From assembly GCF_032854445.1 (NCBI RefSeq), contig NC_088297.1, positions 14,993,335 through 15,057,334 on the forward strand: 64,000 nt of DNA. The letters are read 5' to 3'. Position 1 is the first letter of the stretch. Each line of letters begins with the position of its first letter. Below, piece after piece: positions 45,501 through 52,031 of this stretch. A program made the translations under genes and the position numbers. Source of the DNA: Liolophura sinensis (lineage: Eukaryota; Mollusca; Polyplacophora; Chitonida; Chitonidae). The notes under the pieces were generated by a model. That model was not told the origin of the DNA, made no database searches, and saw nothing but the letters and a program-made list of their open reading frames with translations.

Positions 45501-48500
45501 TCCATCATGGGCCGAAGGTAGACATGAGGCAGAGCACGGACCTTTCTGGATGGGAAGGCCTTAGTGCTGTTCCACTTTACGTACACCTCATCATCCCTTA
45601 AAGGAGGTAAACAGCTACATATGACGTCATGTTTATATGTTTGCGATGGTAACACGAATTATGGGGGAAAAAACATTCACGTTTGTTGTTGTTGTTGTTG
45701 CATAAGTATGTTTTAGTGCTAATGGTTGTTAAACACGGTTGTTAAGCGATGTGACGTGGTGTTTAGTATGTAAACATTTCACATGTTTACTATAACAAAC
45801 CCATTTCTTTAGTTACTAAACATTGTTTTTATAAGTAATGACCAGGGCGCATTTCTAAGCTGTAACAGAAATGTGTTTAAAAATGAAACACTTGTTTTTA
45901 GTGTGTCCTATGTCTGTCATATTTTCTTACATGTAATGGAAAACGCGGGCACAGAGCGGCTCTGTCACTACTTCTTTGGTCTTGAAAACAGCCTTCATTC
46001 CGATCATCAAGTCGGCGTCACCAATAAGAGGGTTTTCTGAAAGACAAAACATAAAATAAGCACTTATTTTACAGGACAATATCAGTCTATGTGATGTATT
46101 ATATTTCAGGCTGCGTAGCCAATGACCAACGGTCCCTGGTTCAAATCCCAGTCATGCTCGAAGGTCTACGAGATTTAGAGTTTGGATTTATTCCGGTTAT
46201 GTCGTTAACAGTTCAATCGAACCACCACCAATTAAGTAAAAAGATTCTCAAAATCGTCGTAAAGAATAAATCAAACCGGAAAATGTCATACGGTGCATGA
46301 GAACCAGACCACGCGTTGGATATTGTTGGTAATTTAACAAGCTATAACAATGTTCTCCAGTCTCTTCCAACCATATAACTGGCCGATATTGAATGAGTGA
46401 AAAGCTCTAGAAAATGGCATAATAACAAGAACCAAGTACATAAATTAAGTAAGTGCTGACGACAAAGAACGATACAATCCCAGTTGTTATACTGCAATCC
46501 CCAAAAGGGCCACCCCACCATTTACTGAGTTTTTATACTGCAATCCCCAAAAGGGCTGTCCCACGATTTACCCAGTTGTTATACTGCTATCCCGAAAAGA
46601 GCCCTCCCACTATTTACCCAGTTTTTTTACTGCAAACCCCAAAAGGGCCAATCACCATTTACATAGTTGTTATACTGCAATCCCAAAAGGGCCATCCACC
46701 ATTTACTGAGCTGTTATACTGCAATCCCCAAAAGGGCCGTCCCACGATTTACCCAGTTGTTATACTGCAATCCCGAAAAGAACCGTCCCACCATTTACTC
46801 AGTTGTTAGACTGCAATCCCTAAAAGGGCCACCCCTCCATTTATATGCATCTTTCAATTTGATTACCCATAAATGGAATGGCCAAAAACAAAAACATATA
46901 ACCCATAAAAGACAGTGCTATATATTCGAGTCTGAATTTTATCAGTATTTTTCCTAATATGATTAAAACGCCTTAAAACATCAATCAAGCAAATAATATA
47001 ACTAAAATTTGTAAATTATGATCAAAAGCTGAAATATGACTCCCACTGTTTGTCATTTTGTGTAGCCCATTATCCACGAATTACGGGAAATGAGAAAACA
47101 CCGGAAAAAATCTGTTAATTTGACGAGAAAATCTGCTGTCTGAGTGATGCTTGATCTATAGTGTTATAACAAAATGTTCTGTTAGTTTAATGCAATCTTT
47201 TTGTTGAGTTAATAAAATGTGTGTGCTATATTTAACAGAGAAGCTGTTGCATTGGCAGAATAATTTGTATAGTTAAGCATCCCCTAGAAAACAGAAATTT
47301 TCTTTTAAATTTAAAAGATTCCTTTTTAGTAGATAGTTACAATACTTACTGGCAGCTCTGAAGCGCCACAGCTTGTGACAAGCCACTTGCTCGTTGAACG
47401 CGGCGATAGCAGCAATTGAAAATTCGTCCTCTTGGACCCGAAATCCTCCAGCGAACACCAAGTTTAGAGAGTTGTTCATAGCGAACTGCAGGACGTCGAA
47501 GTCACATCTAGCCAATAGAAATATAGAGCAGAAAATATTAATATCTACAACAGAAAAGTGATTAGCGAGTCAACGCCACGCAGTGACTCAGAAGTCTCTC
47601 ACCAATGAGCTCGCTATGAGGTCGAGTCCAGCTCATGTTGGCTTCCTCTGCTGTCGTACGTGCGAAGGTCTGTCAGCAACCTGCGGATGGTCGTGCGTTT
47701 CCCCGCCCGGTTTCCTGCCACCATAATGCTGGCCGTCGTCGTATAAGTGAAGTATTCTTGGGTACGACGTGGAACGCCAATCAAACAAACACAAAAATCA
47801 CTATCCGGCTGAAATTTGCCCGACATTGCGTTATTCATTCATTCTTTGGACTCTATGGCTACATTGTAAGTCCTGTTATCCCTATTTTAAAGTTGAACAT
47901 AAGACAAGAAGATCCAACTTAAGATGTCTTACTACTACAAAACTTTATATCTGTTACGACCAGTATACTGTAAATTGCAGATTTCGTACTACTGTGAAAC
48001 TTAAGATGTCTTACTACTGTAAAACTTTATATCTGTTACGACCAGTATACTGTAAATTGCAGATTTCGTACTACTGTGAAACTTAAGATGTCTTACTACT
48101 GTAAAACTTTATATCTATTACGACCAGTATACTGTAAATTGCAGATTTCGTACTAATATAATACTTAAGATGTCTTACTACTGTAAAACTTTATATCTGT
48201 TACGACCAGTATACTGTAAATTGCAGATTTCCTACTACTGTGAAACTTAAGATGTCTTACTACTGTAAAACTTTATATCTGTTACGACCAGTATACTGTA
48301 AATTGCAGATTTTTTACTGCTGTGAAACTTAAGATGTCTTACTACTGTAAAACTTTATATCTATTACGACCAGTATACTGTAAATTGCAGATTTTTTTAC
48401 TGCTGTGAAACTTAAGATGTCTTACTACTGTAAAACTTTATATCTATTACTATACTGTGAACTCAAGATTTCCTACGACTGAGAAACTTTAAGTCTCTTA

Positions 48501-51500
48501 TTACTGTAATAAATGCAAAATTTTAGATCTTTTAGATAATGTTACTACTATGAAACTGTTGATCTGTTACAAATGTAAAGCGTTACATCTGGTACCACTG
48601 TTACTACTATAAAGCTTTACATCTGGTACTACTGTTTTTACTCTAAAACTTTACATCAAGTACTACTGTTACTACTGTAAATCTTTAAGTTCGTTAATAG
48701 TGTAATATTTTAGGTCTGTTAACAGCGTAAAGCTTTAGATCTGTTACTCATGTAAATGTTTGAATATTTTACTATAGTATTACACTGGATACTTCAACAA
48801 TAATATTAGAAAATTGTTACATGCACTACTATGAGGTTGAAGATTTACTAATGATTGGAGATTTTGTACATTTGATACTATTGTTGCAATCTCGCTACTA
48901 ACTGAAGATTTCTTACCACTCTAAATCTTCAAATGTGTAAAATTAAAAATTTTGGGAATGTTGTAGATTCCCAAATTGCTTGTTCGCATTCGTTAAACAG
49001 GCAGATTCAAAAATAAAGTGGGATGCTATACCTTAAACCCAATCCACACTCGGTGTTGACGTAATCGCTGATGTCTGGGTTGGTGAACTCCGCTGGTTGG
49101 CTGTACACGAGCACGTGTATGCCACTTGTGATATTCTCGGGTACCACCGGGTGATGTGGGGCAACAACAACGCCAGTGTTGATATCTCCTCCACGGACGT
49201 TCACCCTTAACTCCTGGACAAACGGCCTCTCTCTACTACCGTACATTGGGATAATTATGCTCTGATCTACCACAAGGTAGGTATAAAGCTTGGCTGAAAA
49301 CAAGACACAATCAAAATCCAAATTTGAACCAGTGCACAAATTCCTAAACTTCCTAGAGCAAAACATTTTAACTGTAGCTGTGGTTTGAATTTTGGTTTTA
49401 GTCTTAAGACATTTAATAAATATGGGCCCAGGAGCGGTCGTCATTCACCTCTTGTCAGGTGACTGGGTGGAGTATTGTATCTGTATTTGTGGTGTTCATG
49501 ATGATATCGGCCACCATTATTTAGTGAGGCAGCAGTCTTAGCAACGGTTTCAGAACCGTCCTGTTACAAAGAGCATCTGCTGTGATGATACGAAATGATA
49601 AGGACGTTAATCCAGCACAAAACAAACGGCTAACCAGTGCAATTTAGAACAGAAGTTCTTCCACCTATGTATGTATGTATGTATGTATGTATGTATGTAT
49701 GTATGTATGTATGGATGGATGGATGGATGGATGGATGGATAGATGGATGCTTGGGATTTTACAGCAGTGTAGCACAGATAGTTATGCTAAAACTACCCAT
49801 TCCGTGTTTTGAACCAGTGGCGCCAGAATGAAACCTCTATTCGTCATCTATAATGACCTGTGTCAGGCATCTAGATCAAGTTTGTCACTAGAGATCTTCG
49901 AGGTTTCCTCACGCTTCAACTTACTTGTGTCAAGTCCTGTGAACTGAACTTGTGGGGCCGTGCGCACCTGTGAGGCTTTCCGCTCGATATCAGGGGCAGG
50001 TAAATCTATCACCGTGCTGCTCCCCCTGTAGAACAACAACAGCAACATAAGGAAGATGGTCCTATAGTTGGGAATCACCGGATATCGCCACACAAAGGTA
50101 GTGACAAAAGGCCGTATCTGAGCCAGCGGGAGCTGGCTTCGAACCTACGACCTACAGCTTGTTAACACAACTGCTTCAGTGACGAAGAGTTAGCAAAAAC
50201 TGAACTTTGAAGGTCAAGGGTACATGTCTTCTGTGGGACGTTTTGAAACTTGTAATTTTGATTGAAGTTAGACATATTTCTGGTGAAAGATAAACAGGGA
50301 GCATATATGTTTCATCTCCAGTTAATGTGCTCATGCTTCATTGTCTGACTGTCGTTCCTAGCAAGTTCTCTGACCTTCTGGCCCTGCACGACACGTGTGG
50401 GCATGTTTGGACTTTGCCTCACCACTAATATTCTTGCGCGGACTTTAAATCAACATTCCTTATAATACAAATACAAATAACAGAAATACTTCAGAGATCT
50501 TGAGAAGTATCATTTTTGGTCAATTTCCGAACAATTTCCAGTATTTCAATTACAGTCAGGAAATTCAGTATATGGGGTTGTCTCAGGGAACGGGGATTTT
50601 CGCATTTGGGTGCAGTGCTGTGTAGTCAAACATTAAATGTAAGTAAATGGAAAATTATATTTATGGACAGTGGGGGGAAGCATCGATATATACACAACTT
50701 ACTGGACATCGATGTATTGTCCACACACGGATCCCACTTTGTCGGCTGCTGTCCTGTACGTCAGTTTCACCTTTACATTGGTTGTGAAGTTCTCGGGCAC
50801 CAACGGGTTCGTGACATTAGGGCTTTGCCCCACCACTGTAACATAGAATTTTTGTTTAAAAAAATCAGATGAAGAAATGATTTATTAATTTTGATTTGTG
50901 TTATACCGTACTCTGATGGGAAGAAAGCAAGGGAAATCCCAGGTAAACCTTCCCACGTAGGGCCGGAGAGGCAGCCAGCAAGAACTGGACTTGAACTCAC
51001 AGCGACCGCATTGGTGAAAGCCTCATGGGTCATTGCGCCGCGGTGGAACGCTAACCACCTCGGCCACGGAAACCCAGATGAAGAAATGGTGTTTGTATAG
51101 AAAACAAATTGTTCGTCATGCAGTGGAACTGATATAGGTCCGGTTTATTCCGGTTTATTTAGAGTTCTTGAGTTCGCCGATCCATGGCTTGTAGCGCAAT
51201 GGTAGCAGTCAGCTGTTCACGACACTCGTGACGACACAGTCTAACCTCCATGTCTTCCACTGATGTGATGTGCATTTATGTACGTCACAGTAAGTTTGTC
51301 AGTAGCTTATCTCTCCGTTCACACTACTGACCGCTGTTTTAAGTATAAGTGAACACTTTTCGAGTATGGAGTATGGCGTTTCAGCAACAATCAAATGACT
51401 GATATAAATGAAATATTTTAGAGTTGCATTTTTGCAAATGAGTGAGTGAGATTTCTACCGCCCTTTTATCTAACGCTGCTTCACGCCTTACCCGATCCAT

Positions 51501-51969
51501 TATACTGATACATCAACCAGTCGTTGCACTATCCCTTTCATGCTGAACGCCAAGCGAGGAATTTACAACTTCATCTTGTAACGCCGTAGGAGTGACTCGA
51601 CACAGGATTGACCCTGGATCAAGCGCTCTCGAAGCGGACGCTCTGCGAACTGTGCTATCGGGGCAGGTGTAACTATCACGACTCCATGCACTAAACCGTG
51701 CACATTGCCCCGTCACTGCACTGAGATTCCTCTTACACCTATATTAATTTTATATGAAAGCCAAGAAACGTACAAAAACATGTATCTATAGGACTCTTGA
51801 TATCTGTTGATAGGTTTCTTGATTTGTTGCAAATGTAAAATGAAAACTGTTGTATGTAGTAATTTCACTAATATTGGGTTATTATTTGCAAGGTATTACT
51901 CGACCTTAAAGCAAAAAGTATAGTATAGTATATATATATACCACATAGAACTGTAATAAATTGTGCCGA

Positions 51970-52031
<62 letters not shown>

